Origin: Notospermus geniculatus
Taxonomy: Eukaryota > Nemertea > Pilidiophora > Heteronemertea > Lineidae
Length of the DNA stretch: 64,000 nucleotides
Assembly: GCA_002633025.1 (NCBI GenBank)
Contig: NMRB01002592.1
Coordinates: 34,671-98,670, forward strand
Direction of reading: 5' to 3'
Shown: piece after piece, positions 1 through 13,200 of the stretch
Layout: each line of letters begins with the position of its first letter
How positions within the stretch are numbered: the stretch's first letter is position 1
The notes under the pieces: model-generated
The model's input: the letters and a program-made list of their open reading frames with translations, nothing else
Told to the model about the DNA's origin: nothing
The model's database searches: none
Program-made: the position numbers and the translations under genes

Positions 1-1117
1 TTTGAGGTGGACAAGTACTTTCCACAAGTTTTTGTGCTGTGGACAGGAATCTTATGTTTTCTTTATATTGAAAAACCATTTGTGGGCAATTCAGAAACTG
101 TCACAAGCAACCGTTTCAAAAAAAGCACTTGCACGGTGGACAGTGAGTTGGGCCCAGAAGCTAAAAATCGACCAAGTTGCAAGTGCAACACATAAAATAA
201 AACATTTCTACTATTGGTTGCCACTTGAAACGCATCTGTCCTGGACGGGTCGATCTGGTCCGGTGTTGAAGAAATGGCGAGAAGCAACGTATGGAAGAAC
301 AACAACCCTTTATTGTGTAGCCCAACGTGGCTAGCAGCTGGGGTTGTGTGGAGTCGCTGGCTGCTGGTGAGTCGGCACAACCGAAACTATTATGGTCAGG
401 GAATAGCTAGACACACCAGAGCCAGGAGATGACTTGAAAACAAGCCCCAACAGCCAGCTTATATACAGAATTCTACCAAATTGGTTTCACTGTAACCTTA
501 CCCTAATTATATATATACAGTGAGTACTTAGTTAACTGGTTCTGATCGAATTTTGATGGAAGGTCATTACAGATTATTATACATGTAATATATACATTAT
601 AGGCCCCGTAAGGATTGTTGGGCCTAAATTCATTCATGGCAGTATGAATAGGCCAACGCAAATGACTTGGGTGTAATTTTCACCTGATCTGGGCCCCTTT
701 CATTGACTTAGAAAAGTTTTGAGCCAGAACCAGTTAATTAAGCACTCACTGTATATGATATCTGTGTAGAAACTTCCCACAGCTGGTAGTGTCGTGGGCA
801 TGGACAGAGGTGATGTGTCCAACAATTATTGCATAATACATCGATGTGGCATGTAGCCTTGTGCCAGCATGGCCATGAGGACAACATCTGCCCATACTAG
901 TAATTATACAAATTAAACATATTAAAGCTGCACAATCATTCCTGCAAAATTAAAGATATCATTACACACTCATTTTTCATGTGGGCAGTGAACAAAAGTT
1001 GTTAGACTGTGTTAAGAAGATATTTGCTGGCATCATTGTGGCATTATCTCAGTGGCCATTTAAAGTAGATACATGTAGGCCCTACATGTATGATTGGATA
1101 TCTCTTTTTTCCGACAG
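1..1117. other. Intronic sequence upstream of the first visible UFL1 exon
   Basis: No exon is recognised here. The short open frames at 2-380 match nothing known. The stretch contains one inverted-repeat element (515-756, listed separately). It ends in a pyrimidine tract and ccgacag acceptor in front of the UFL1 exon at 1118. Its placement within the UFL1 gene is inferred, because the exon at 1118 starts in the middle of the protein. Confidence 0.6.
515..756. mobile_element. Mariner-like MITE
   Basis: The two ends form an inverted repeat of about 30 bp: left tacagtgagtacttagttaa at 515 onward, and the right end (725-756) reads as its complement with two or three mismatches. The ends are flanked by TA. 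The interior has no coding capacity. A TA target with ends beginning CAGTGAG suggests a Tc1/mariner-type non-autonomous element. The class assignment is inference; the inverted repeat is seen directly. Confidence 0.6.
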
Positions 1118-1288
1118 CCTATTGTCCCTTCATCCATGAGCATGGATGATGCAGCCTTACTTCTGCAGCAAATACTAAAGTCAAAGAAAGATGCGTCGGC
1201 GTTCTGTGGTACAGTTGCAGCAAGTGACCAGTTCATTTCTTCTTGTAAGAAACCGTTCCAAGATATGATGGGACCTGAGGCGGAAAAG
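1118..1288 (+). CDS. UFL1: UFL1 exon (171 nt, phase 0 to 0)
   Basis: The acceptor is ccgacag at 1111-1117 and the donor gtgagt at 1289. The 57 residues include SMSMDDAALLLQQIL and a run ending EAEK, matching the vertebrate segment LSVEDAAILLQQVM to QKAEK. This is the most 5' exon in the window and it starts in mid-protein. Confidence 0.9.
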
Positions 1289-4200
1289 GTGAGTGGGTGA
1301 AATGGCAATTTTCTTTGCATGTGATAGAGGGCAACCCTCTTTCACAAAGCTGTTTTTCTGTGAATCTTAGCTGCGTTCATATCTTGACCGATCTGAGACC
1401 GAATTCCCCAGTTCGCATTTGGGGAATGCGCATTGGCTAGGCCTGTCTAGCTTAAGGCGCGTTCACACTACAAAGTTTTTAATGCGATCTCAGGCCGGTC
1501 TAGCAAGTCCGCTTCTTGTAGCGATCTCAGGCTGATTCAGGTACCCTAGGCCGGTCTAGGCATGTGTCTGAACAGTTTGGAGCGATCCAGTCAGCGTGGT
1601 GAACCTACGTGCCAAACTGTAAGCCGAATCGGCCTGAGTGCTAAAAGTGTTAATGTGAACGTGCCTTGAATGCTTTGATTTCCTCTTTTCATTAGTCATC
1701 TGATGTTAGCAAGGTTTAGCACCTTTCTGACTTCGACTCCGGCTTCAACTACCAGAATGAATGGCAGTTCGCTGTAGACATCCTTGATTAAAATGATTCG
1801 ATAGAAGTTTGTGAATCGTAAAATGCCATAACTTTGTGGCAGAACTTTGCGTGCCATTTATTTTCATGACTTTCGTGTCTGGCCTGTCATTCGTGTAATT
1901 AAAAGGACGCTAAATTTATCCAACATAATCATAACAGTTCCTGGTTCATGAAAGAAACGGCCACCTGCAGGGAACACTTGACCAGGATGATTCATCAACC
2001 ACTAGCTCTCCATGGGGCAGTAGGTCAAACAGGAAATTATTACCAGGGCAATTAGTAACTGGGAAGATAAAAGCTGGTATTTTCTAGGAAGCAGTTGCAT
2101 TGATCATCCAATCACAAAGTTAAATGGACACGTAAACTCCCAAGTCTGGCCTATCTCTAACTTAAATGGATGCATAAAATACGTGTCCTACAGTCAGTAT
2201 TTTTCCATGAAGTTGTTATGAAGATTTCTAATGAAACTGATGTTACGTGACATACAGGAAGTTCACAGTTTATTGGTCTTTGGTGGAAATTTTGTAAGTC
2301 CAAAAACTAGGCCCATAAGGCCGAGTTTACATCGGATGACACGCGACACGAACATGCAGGAGAACAAAGGTTTCATGGGGATGAATCCTTTGTGAGGCCA
2401 TTGTTCACCTTTTCGTGTTCGCGTCGCTTGTCATCCGATGTAAACCCGGCCTAAAGGGAGGGCTAGGATGAATGGTATAAAAGTCAGATCACTTTCGTGG
2501 CAAGTTCTCAGCCAAGTGCACTATGGATTTATTGTGGGAGGATCAATTGTACTAGACCCCTACTGACCAATTTCACAAATGCCGGCCCGGGGTAATTCAT
2601 GGTTAGTTCAAAAACTAGCCCCACAAACATGACAAAGGGAGGCCTAGGATGAATGGTATAAAAGTCAGATCACTTTCATGGCAAGTTCTCAGCCAAGTGC
2701 ACTATGGATTGATTTTGGGATTGATCAATTGTAATAGACCCCAACTGATCAATTTCACAAATGCCGGCCCAGGGTAATTCATAGGAGGCCTAGGATGAAT
2801 GGTATAAAAGTCAGATCACTTTCATGGCAAGTTCTCTGCCAAGTGCACTATGGATTGATTTTGGGATTGATCAATTGTAATAGACCCCAACTGATCAATT
2901 TCACAATGGCCGGCCAGGGGTAAGTCATGGTTCCCAAATGCATCACATGTTTGGACTCAGTCATTTGGTTCTTTGATGCCACGCCCTCAAGATCCAGAAA
3001 ATTTCCAGGAAAGACCAATAAACTGTGAACTTCCTGTACATGTATTTCAGGCTGTGAAAGAGAATCCTGCTCTTTTGATGCCAGAGGGTGACAAGAAGCA
3101 GAACCTAAAACTTGCCGGAATTGAAGATGGAAGCTCGGGCAAAGATGACAGGAGGGAACAACGGAAAAAGAAAGCAGCTGGTAAGACTTCAGGGAAACGA
3201 TGGCACCCTCCTTGGCTCTAAATATTGTGGTATGGAAGAGTTTATGTCTACATCTTCAAGTTCACTTTACTTCGTAAGTGAAATCTGTGGCATACAGTGT
3301 ACAGTAATGCATGCAGGTGTGCATTGTTGAGCTCACTATGTCAGAGCATGGTGGCATACAACTTACACTGCATGCGGGTGTGCATTGATGATAGGCTCAC
3401 TATGTCACAGCATGGTGTGTTGTATGTTTGAGCATCAGGCACGTGTCCAGGATTTTGAGCAGAGGGGGGTCCAGGGGATGGAGGGTCACCGAGGATGGTG
3501 CTGCGGGGGGGGGGGGGGGGGGNGGGGGGGGGGGGGGGTGAGAAGGAGTCCCCCTTGCATAGGAAATTTTGTTAAATCTGCACACCGAAGACGCCATTTC
3601 CTAGCATTTCAGCCTTCAACATGTCTTCACTGAGTGAACCTGGTCGCATCCGCCACGCCCAACAACGGATACCTGATGGGCTTACTAATAATAAGAGAAC
3701 TATTGCGGCAGGGGTTTAGATAATTTTTTAAAGACAGGAGTACTGTACTCATCTTGCATATAGTGAGTGCGTACACTACTCTCCTGGCCCTTGTAAAGTG
3801 GCGTATTTTACGCATGCCCAGCGCCACCAGAGCAGGATACACTGTAAACTGTATAGTGAGACCATGGAGACCTCACCAAAAATTGTGCAGTGAGACCTGG
3901 AAAGATTGCAAATGGCGGCCATGTATTGCAAATGGCGGCCATGGCGGCAATCTCATCGCGTTTTGGAACTTTATTCAAGCCTATAAGCAAGGCAGTTTTC
4001 AATTTCTTGCGTATTTGACGGATCATAAAGTATCATAGTGCGTATGGTACGCATCTGGGGCTTTTTTTGACATGCGTATGTTACGTTTTATGCAAGATTT
4101 CACTTGCGTTTTTTCCAACAAGAGTTGCGTATTTACGCAAATACGCACGTTATCTAAACCCCTGTGCGGGTACTACATTTATATCAGAGCTGGGGTCCAA

Positions 4201-7200
4201 AGTTGCGAGAACGCACTAGACCCTTCACCTACTCGCCCCTCTCCCTGTCATTTATGCTCACTTGAAGTGATACGGGTAAAAAAATCTATGGCCAGCGCGA
4301 GCAGGGGGTCCGGACCCCTGGTCACGCGCCTGAGCATATGAGGCGCAGATCTAGGTTTCACACTTAGCTCTGGCAGTTATTCACTTTCGTGTACATTAGT
4401 ATTAGTGTTATATTACGTTTTTCCATCAGGACCAAAATATTCACGGGGGGCACAAGGCATTCCTCCGCTCTGAAACAGCGTTAAGCTGGATTCATACTTC
4501 CGACACCACCATCTGCATGCGATGCATGATCAAATTTTCAGGGTGGGCGTTCAGTGCTGAAGCTCGAAGAACCATTTTGTCAATGTCTAAATGTGGCTTG
4601 TGAGGATTCTGCCACATCAGGACACTGGCTTGTCGCTTTCACATGAATCAATACGCCTGTGTCGGCGTCTAAATTTATTGCGCATCAGTCCCAGGGCCAG
4701 ACACTCTGAAGTATGAATCAAGTCGTCGTATGTTTTAGTATGTTTTAACCTTGATTTTGAGTGTTTTGGGTACCACCTATTTATAATGCATCATTATTAG
4801 TATAGTAGCAGTAGTAGTTGCACCCCTTATCCAAAATCCTGGAACCGTCCCTGTTGTTGGCCTGTTAAAGCTGAACTGCATGCATAAAACGAGGGCCTCT
4901 CACGTTAAAAAAAAACGCCCGCGCCAAAGCGCGGGCAGTACCCGAAATAACCTGGGACATCCGCCATGTTTTAGTGGGACTCCAAACATGATAGAGTACC
5001 CAAGCATGTAGGTGGCAGCACCTTATTTGCGTCCTGACCATCAACAAGTGGAAGTCACGCTGTATGTACATGTGCATGTAGGCCTACATACCAGAAGCCC
5101 ATGTAGGCCATCGGTATGTACAGGCTATACAGACAGTACACGCCCATCGCATGAAATGGCGGAAGAGCTGAAATAAAACAAATATTTGAGAAGCTTCCCT
5201 GCCAGAAATGCAAGTCTTATTTTAATCGAGAATTAAAGACTTATTAATACGACTCAAAAGAAGGCGTATCTAAGGCGTAGTTTGGAACGAGCAAGACTCA
5301 AAATAACAAGGACAAATGCATTTTACGTCTTGTATAAAACGTAATTTATTTAGATCGTCAACAGATCCATAAAAATCTCAACTTAGACTGCAGATTTATG
5401 ATACATAAATAAAAGTGCGTTAAAAATACGTCTTACCGAAGTCTTAATTGAACAAGACGAATTTTTCATGCTGTATTTCACGTCTTATAAATAAGGCGTT
5501 CCAGTTGGATGCCCATACTCGCGCCTACAATAGGGCGTGAAATAAGACTACAGTTGGATGCCCAATACTCGCGCCTAGAATAGGGCGTGAAATAAGACTC
5601 TAATTCACATCAAGCCTTAAATAAGGCGTGACCTATGATTTGAAGCGTTCGTCTTATTTAAACGCTTGATAAGGCGTGAAATCTGATACTTTTTTCACGC
5701 CTTGTTTTAAACGTGATGCACAGGTCAGATAAGGCGTGGAGAGGATTTGAAGCAAGCCAATATACAGGGTGGTCCAAGAAAAGTTTTGTGAAATTCGACC
5801 CATTATTAAAGGTGTAATTGAGTTTTTGTGTTTTTACTTTTGGCCCCCTGGTGGCAGACTGGAGAACCAGATCCAGTCGGTTCTTTGACGCGACACACCT
5901 TTGCACCCTGATACATATCATCCTAGCAACAGTGCCCTGCTAACGGACGACGACGGACACATAACCATCGTAGTAGCTCACCCCGGTGAGCTAAAAATGA
6001 TGAAAAAACCGTTGCCATGGTAAACAAATGAATAGGTCCTATGATACTTTCATTGGATTCTGTGCGCAATGGCACTCTATCACTGGAAAGTCATTGCCAT
6101 AGCAACCATACCACTGTTCCCCTAGCACAAAACCACCATTGCCCCCAGGGCAATGGTGGTTTTGTGCTGATAGCTGCAGAAAATTGATCAAGGCGTACAT
6201 ATCTAGGGGAACAGTGGTATGGTTGCTATGGCAATGACTTTCCAGTGATAGAGTGCCAAATTTGGTGCTTTTATCACAAATGCATGATGTTACCCCCTAA
6301 GCCACTCCAGTCCACCATATACCATGTATACGGTACATGTATTTTGCGAAAAATCACAAACAATGGCAGCAGGTCAACACAATTATCCTCCCTGAATGTT
6401 GAAGCTCTCCAGTCCGAAAAAGCAAGGCTCGAAATAGAATTTTTCAGATGAGGAGCGATTTTCATGCAGGTGCCTCAAATTTAGCGATTTCATTACTTTT
6501 GTGTATAAATTGTGCACCAAAAATGCTAATTATATGATGTCTTTGAGGAGCAATTCCTGAAATTTGATTAGCAAATTGCGATGCGAACCCACTTTACTTA
6601 TTTCGAGCCTTGCCGAAAAAGAATCCACTCACATCATAATCACTGGCTGTCATGGATAGAGTATCCTCTCAACATGTATGTCACGCACACCATGCCAATT
6701 AGAAAAATCACCAACACTGACAAGGTCAACACAGTTACTCCCTGAGAATTTCAAAGTACTAGAGTCCATAAAATTGCCACTTTTTTAACAATAATCCTTA
6801 ATAGGTATGTAACGAAGCACGTATAATTACGAGTGTAATTATACGTGCTTCGTCCAGTATTTCTGTCCTCCTAATTCTTGTCCTTGAGTGAGGCTGGTCT
6901 GTACACATGGCAATAATCATTGATCTTCTTGTTAAACCCCTTCACAGACATTGGTGCATCCTTATGCTGGTTAGCATTGCCATCTTGAATGAAGGCTGAA
7001 ATGAGAAATACACAAATGTCGAGTTCATCAAATTCAAATGAAAAGGAAATGAAAGGCACATTTTTTAAAGNNNNNNNNNNNNNNNNNNNNNNNNNNNNNN
7101 NNNNNNNNNNNNNNNNNNNNNNNNNNNNNNNNNNNNNNNNNNNNNNNNNNNNNNNNNNNNNNNNNNNNNNNNNNNNNNNNNNNNNNNNNNNNNNNNNNNN

Positions 7201-10200
7201 NNNNNNNNNNNNNNNNNNNNNNNNNNNNNNNNNNNNNNNNNNNNNNNNNNNNNNNNNNNNNNNNNNNNNNNNNNNNNNNNNNNNNNNNNNNNNNNNNNNN
7301 NNNNNNNNNNNNNNNNNNNNNNNNNNNNNNNNNNNNNNNNNNNNNNNNNNNNNNNNNNNNNNNNNNNNNACCCTTTTCATAGGGAAAGGGTCTGAACTTG
7401 AGGAAATTGACCTCTATAATAATGTCATTGGGACTTCTAAGTTCTTATTGGCCGATTAAATGACCACAGTATTGCTTCCCAATCCTGCGTTACACCTACC
7501 CGCGTTAAGGAAGACCTCTATTGACGACTTGGTAAACTACCGCTATCAACCTATGCTCTGTGCATTGTATTGTAATCATACATTCTCCAACACTGGGGCG
7601 AAAGGCTTAACTAGAGTATTGGAGAATGGTACTGGTGGTACTGGTGGCACCGGCTGTCCACAGAAAGTGGCAATGCCGTGGTCCTTTAAGTTAGTCTATC
7701 AACAAACGCACGTGGCTTCCTTCCAATGGTAAGACTAATTCACAACCTCCTGCCAAAAAAACCTGAAATCATCCCAAACGTCTCACTTCCCATGGTTAAC
7801 AGAGGTTTACCAACACGTCGTGCTTTATTTTGATGATCTCCACATGAAGCTACAGCGACGAAGCGGCCGTATTGTTGTGGAACGGACACTAGCACCGCAG
7901 GACTGGAGCGGCAAATGCTGGAACCAACATAGGCAAAATGCGCATGCTTCGTTCTCTCCAAGTGCATGAAACGCCGTACATCAGACTGCTTCTAAATCGG
8001 TCACACGGGGAATCCCCTTGGGGAATCCCCTAGGGTTGCACTGTTAGTTTTAACAACAAAATTCATCGGAATTCATACTTCATCGTTTTTGGATGAAGCC
8101 AGGAAACGAAAGGGACCTGTCATATGCACATATCTACAAACCCTGAAAGTTTCGTGGTGATGCATGGCTTAATTTTTGAGTTATTGCCCTGAAACGACCA
8201 GATTGGATGGAGAGAGATCCAGAGAGAGATTCAGAGATGCAGAGAATTCCAGTAAAACCAAGGAAGACCGCCACACCATTGGTGTGTGGCGGTCTTAATT
8301 ATTCCTTGTAGAATTCAACAATTTGTAATGTAGTGTAATCCTCATCACATGGAATTGGAAGGCCTATGAATATGAATGTACGAATACATTTGAATAATAT
8401 ATAACAACACAATATAGCAACCTACGAGGACACAGCCATTTGCTTCACTCACAGCTGGAACTTGGAGTGCTGAGCAATTGAACAATTGTTGGGGAGAGGA
8501 GGGCCAGCGGAGCAACCAGTAGCATACATGTACATAGAATTCATAAACTTACTGAAGTTGGTTTCCTCCAATCAAATGTGTAGTGGACCTCAGGCCGATG
8601 GGACTTGTTACATGTAGGTCTCCCTGTCTTGCTTACAGCACTTGTTTGAGGAGATGATCCTTGAATTACATCAGGTGAAGGGCAGCTCGGCGAATCATTT
8701 TGAGGACATTCTTCTCGGAATAGCCTTTTGCACAATTTGGGTGCATCCTGCAGTATAAACAACAAAATCAAGTTTTCCAGATGAATGGTTCTGCAGATAA
8801 TGGGCAGATATGGCATCCTGGAGGCCATCATGAAATTTTTGTCAGTTTAAAAGTTAATTACAGGTACATCATGCAATTACACCACAAGTCCCAGAAAAAA
8901 TTTCCTTGCCGCCCTCCAAATTCCCAGGCTTAAAATGAAACCTACCTGATTCCTTGTGGAGGAATTTTGCAACTGCAAAGTATCTGCTAGTTCATGCAGG
9001 AATTTAACTTTCCTGGGGGTCACAGATAGATGTACACCTGGAAGAATGCTTATCAGTATCATTGTTGTAAGGCTCCAAGTAATACATCAGGATGACTAAA
9101 CAATTCTCTTCAAAGAGTTCTTGTAGGCATTTTTTAAACCACAGGTCCGATAATATACAGCTCGGCAGCCATTAGTTGCCATTGCTGAAGGTGGGAGTTA
9201 CACTGTCTGTGCACTCTGCAAAATTAAACTGCGTAAAATCCCAATTTTTGTGCACAAAACCGCCGATATAAGAAACACGCCTCAAAAATTCCCCGGTTTA
9301 CAGTATGAATTAACCCTTTGCCAACCATGGGGCTGAACTGCAGTGATAACTAATATGATTCAAGGTGGTACTTAATGTGGGCCATGAATGAACACTATAA
9401 CAACAACTAGAATGTTTATATTATCGGAAGTTGGACTTTACACCTTGATGCAAAGGTTTATGTCTCCTGTAAGGGTTGGGCAACGTGCCAGGTATTGCAC
9501 ATAGTCCAATTTTAACCCTTGAACTGTGTGCAGACAGTGGCAGTTCGCCTTGAAACTCATTCCTAGAAAAGGAAGACAAAAACAAATGCTTTTGCTGGGG
9601 ACTGATAAATACTCTATAACTTGTCAGACCTACTTTATGTGATTAGCAAAGCACCAAAAATCGAAGGGCAACCAAAAGCTCCTGCAGGACAACCGAAGGC
9701 TGGTTACTGGACTGTCCTGTGGACAACCATGAAAAAATTCTTAAAGGGAGACTCCACTCATTGTAGACGTTTGAATTTTTATCAATCCATGACTAATGCC
9801 ATGAATTGTTATGTCACTAGTGTCAATAGGCTCACGACCTTTGTAGTGAATGAGCTAATACTGTGACTGCCTAGGCCTATTGGTTGTTCCTTCATAAAAT
9901 ACATGTATGCATTCAGCAGCACATATGACATCACATGTGCTGTGCAATGGTCCCATTGGGATTCAACTTTTGGACTTAAAATGATGAGTTTGCTGATTTT
10001 TAAAAAATCTGACATGTTGCAGATATCAATGAATTTGAATGAACTAACGATATTTCAAAAATCCACAATTTCACTCAATGAGGGGAGCCTCCCTTTAAGT
10101 TAGACCCCTGTTGATAGTTTTTAAAAACTCATGCACTTACCAACATCATTGGCCTTGCTTTTGGCCAGTGATAGCTGCTCTTTAAGGGTGGCAACCTCTT

Positions 10201-13200
10201 TCTTCAGCTGCTCATTTTCCTCCTGTACTTGCATCCGTGTCTTTAGAGGGTAATATGTGTCAGAAGACACAGGAGAGTACATTGACGCCAGTATGGACTG
10301 TTCTTGTGGTTGGTATGGAGTTTGCTGTAACTGTGGTGGCATCATGTAGCTGTCGCTGTAGTTCTGTGTGTCCACTTTGGAACAGAAGCCTCCTGGTGTC
10401 GACAACATGTGGTGAGTTCTGACCATCCATGAATTGGAACTTTCAGGGCTTGACATCTCTGGTGACATGATGACGCTGGGTCGTGGCACTGACAGCGACA
10501 ACTGTGTAGTTTCTCGGGGCCCTTGGACTGGTGATTGGGGCTGTGAGCTTGACATCTCTGGTGACATCACGAGGCCAGGTATTGACAGTGACGAATGTGT
10601 AGTCTCTTGGTGTCCTGAGACTGGTACTTGGGGCTGTGAGCGTGACATCTCTGGTGACATGAGGCCGGTTCCTGACAGTGGCGACTGTACGCCAAAAGTC
10701 TCTTGGGGCACTTGGACTGGTGCTTGGGGTTGTGCACTTGACATCTCTGGTGACATCATAAGGCTGGCTGGTCTTGACAGTGACTGTAGGCCTATAGTCT
10801 CCTGGGGCATTGTGACTGGTGCTTGGGGCTGTGAGCGTGACATCTCTGGTGACATCAGGAGGCCGGGTCTTGACAGTGGCGACTGTAGGCCTAAAGTCTC
10901 TTGGGGCACTGGGACTGGTGCTTGGGGTTGTGCACTTGACATCTCTGGTGACATCATAAGGCTGGCCGGTCTTGACAGTGACGACTGTAGGCCTATAGTC
11001 TCCTGGGGCATTGTGACTGGTGCTTGGGGCTGTGAGCGTGACATCTCTGGTGACACCGTAAGGCAGTTCGGTCTTGACAGTGACGAATGTAGGCCTAAAG
11101 TCTCTTGGGGCACTGTGACTGGTGCTTGGGACTGTGAGCTTGGGTTATAATACTTTTCTGTCATCATTTTTTGGAGAATGCTCTCCGTCGCCATTTTCGC
11201 TGCTGACACTTTGGCAATTGTTAGCTCCTTAGTTTTCTCTTTGACCTGTGACAAAATGAAGTGCATTTTTAGTTATCTCAGAAAGACCAAGTAGGTGGAC
11301 ATGATGTGTCACATGATGGTGAGAACAATTATTGGAGTCATGGGATTGGCAAAGGGTTAAGGCTAACCCCTAATGCTGGTACATGTAGTAATAGGGCATG
11401 CTTTTAAAGACGTACCTTATCAATCTCCTCCTTGCCCTTGTTTGACTCTGCTGAAGTTTTCTTTGTGGCCTTGGTTTGGGTCTAAAAGAAAATTGAAAAT
11501 AGATCATCATTACAGAATAAGGACATAGCAAAAACACACTGAACCTGCCCTTCCTGGGCTCCTTCAAGCAGTTGACTACACAGAAGCTTATGGACCTGTT
11601 GAGGTAAGCATGTGAGGCTACAGCAGAGTAGTAATCTGTCAATGATGGTACTGCATCATCTCCACAAACAACATTTTGGTGACTGACCTAGACAACCCGT
11701 GCACTATTTTGAGTTATCTGTACAGGCTACAAGAAATGATGGTTGGTATGCATCAACAGGCATACCTGATGTGTACTTGCCCTATCAGTCTCCTTGCCTT
11801 GGGTTGCTGTCTTTCGTTTCTTTTTCGGTACTTTCTCTGATATCTGAAAAAAAGGAAGAATTATTTATGGTCTTCTTCACTCTGGTCATCATCATTTCAA
11901 TCAGTGCCTGGGAAAGCAATTCCCAAATAAAAACATGCGCCTTAATTTCTGACTGAGAATTACGACCCGACTGTGCTGTGGGTGGCAAATAACGTTGTGT
12001 GGGTGCTTGAATTTGAATGTAAAGAACTTTTACACGCACTGTAAAAAAATTCTGCCATCCAATGAAAACAAGAGTTGCTAAGTTGATATGGCTAATAGTT
12101 CATCATTGATCCTCTTGCAAATCAAAAGGTAAGGCTAGATTTTACAACACTCTAGAATCCAAGGGTGGGTACATGTATCAATACAACTACCGGGTATCAT
12201 GTTGATCGATCGACTTGAACATTCATGATGAAATAAATTACCTCCATGGTATCATCAATGAACTTCTTAGGCACTTTGCGGGATCGTTTCTTTGAACTAG
12301 GAACAGATTCCATTTCCTGACTCTGAAGAGGAATAGTGACATGCAGGAGTAAGTGATGACATCGAAGTTTAGTTGGCCTACCACTGACCAACAAAGTGCA
12401 TTTATCAAATATAGCAGAACCAGGAGCAGTACCTGTTGTACGATGTACATGCATCTATTGTGTAAGTACATCTATGTATAATTACTGATTCATTATTGTA
12501 TGGAGTGTTGATGAGAAAAAGATACTGATCTCCTGACAGAAGGGATTACTTACACACCTTATCAGTTGATCTGCAGTCGGACTCCTTAGAAGATATGTCG
12601 TGCTGCAAAAAAAACATTCCTAAGTAAGGTACCAGTATGTGCTTTGTTATGAAATAGTAGAATGGGAGTTCAAAACTGTGACAATACTTTAGTTTGTAAC
12701 CCATTTTTGTGGTCCTACTCCTCAACATTTGTGAGGTTAAGAGCCATTCTGCCAGTACCTCAGGCAGGCAGTGACAACCACCTTCTTTGATTTTGCTTAA
12801 ATTTTGATGGTTTGATGTCCCAACCCAACCTATAAAAATCCCAAAATCAGAGAAGATGGTTGTCACCCTCTAATGGTTAGCTGCCTGGGGTACTGGCAGA
12901 ACGGCTCTTAATCAAGATGACCATGTAATTCATGTTCAGCATGGGTACATGTCATGCTAATGATTTAAGAAGAACGGCAAATTTAAATCAGAGTTCTTAA
13001 GACCGCCATGGGATTCCACATGCTTTTCGGGAGCCATAACTCGCTGCGTGCACAAATTCTGTTGTTAAACATGAGAATTTTGTGCGCGTGCGGCGTGTTA
13101 TGGCGTTGAATGCAGGTTAAATGGCGGACTTGAAATAAAAACTCACCTCTGCAGATCTTTTACTATGATCAAGAGATTTTGTTCTGAAATTTTCGATTTG

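Larger units (their letters stand above)
1289..3050 (+). other. UFL1 intron with two MITEs and a tandem repeat
   Basis: This is the intron between two UFL1 exons. It holds inverted-repeat elements at 1453-1669 and 2319-2451 and a three-copy tandem repeat at 2455-2930, all listed separately. Nothing else coding is seen. Confidence 0.75.

Noticed and set aside
2-380. Overlapping short frames at the left edge considered as an upstream UFL1 exon
   Set aside because: The residues do not match the UFL1 segment expected before 1118, and no donor fits.
4910-4945. GC-rich hairpin followed by a T-run on the - strand, resembling a bacterial terminator
   Set aside because: It is a conserved part of dispersed repeat P, also present at 21660-21705, in a eukaryotic intron.
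6871-7459. Open frames crossing the N run
   Set aside because: Artefacts of translating N. Only the spliced 6871-6995 piece was kept, as a weak candidate exon.
7460-7732. A + strand 90-codon frame with a Gly/Thr stretch
   Set aside because: No similarity recognised, no splice sites in phase with UFL1, and UFL1 does not need an exon here.
10434-11150. A + strand open frame of 238 codons with Trp/Gly/Asp-rich repeats
   Set aside because: It is the antisense of the 33-residue repeat exon of the BEN-like gene. The 99-bp period keeps both strands open. The - strand exon has splice sites in phase with its neighbours; the + strand frame has none.
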